The notes under the pieces were generated by a model that was not told the DNA's origin, searched no databases, and worked only from the letters and a program-made list of their open reading frames with translations. A stretch of 64,000 bases of DNA from Siphlonurus alternatus (Eukaryota > Arthropoda > Insecta > Ephemeroptera > Siphlonuridae): assembly GCA_949825025.1 (NCBI GenBank), contig OX463780.1, positions 22,584,229-22,648,228 of the forward strand. The letters are read 5' to 3'. Positions within the stretch are counted from its first letter, which is position 1. Each line of letters starts with the position of its first letter. A program made the position numbers and the translations under genes. Positions 63,942 to 64,000 of the stretch are shown piece after piece.

Positions 63942-64000
63942 CCGGAAGATGACGAGGAGCCCACGTAAACTCCTCCGTCATGTCGTCACCACACGAGGAA

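Overview
This is an AT-rich, intron-rich animal nuclear genome segment. GC-rich coding exons sit in long, repeat-laden introns and spacers. Three multi-exon host genes with GT-AG (one GC-AG) introns can be assembled on the + strand by joining reading frames across splice sites. The protein families (Wake/ANKFN1, GT92, SLC25A38) are metazoan. The Wake C-terminus and overall texture suggest an invertebrate, probably an arthropod such as a crustacean, but the sequence does not prove this.

Layout. 580-17455: Ankfn1/wide awake, 17 coding exons, 1262 predicted residues (ankyrin, FN3, conserved C-terminal domain). About 21190-42057: a glycosyltransferase family 92 gene with a probable non-coding first exon near 21.2-21.4 kb and coding exons at 26820, 30125, 31900 and 41834 (518 residues). 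Its first intron holds an intronless opposite-strand ORF of 441 residues (24031-25356) that I do not recognise. Its last intron (9.7 kb) holds a 6.1 kb block bounded by inverted termini and stuffed with palindromes and minisatellites. 42058-60015: about 18 kb of spacer with the 3' end of a non-LTR retrotransposon, several MITE or foldback elements and no convincing host gene. 60016-63941: SLC25A38, the mitochondrial glycine carrier, six coding exons, 296 residues.

The host genes have unrelated jobs (neuronal/clock scaffold, Golgi glycan synthesis, mitochondrial glycine import for haem), so there is no operon-like logic. The most distinctive content is mobile DNA. A 1300 bp foldback element (51050-52349) has inverted arms made of 16 bp repeats with mirrored variant order and a perfect 9 bp target duplication. 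Two TTAA-flanked MITEs occur, one inserted in a satellite whose uninterrupted units show the empty site. Two hAT-type MITEs have perfect 8 bp duplications. Several further palindromic elements are present. In the genes, a GC-AG intron and a possible poison exon in Ankfn1 deserve transcript checks.
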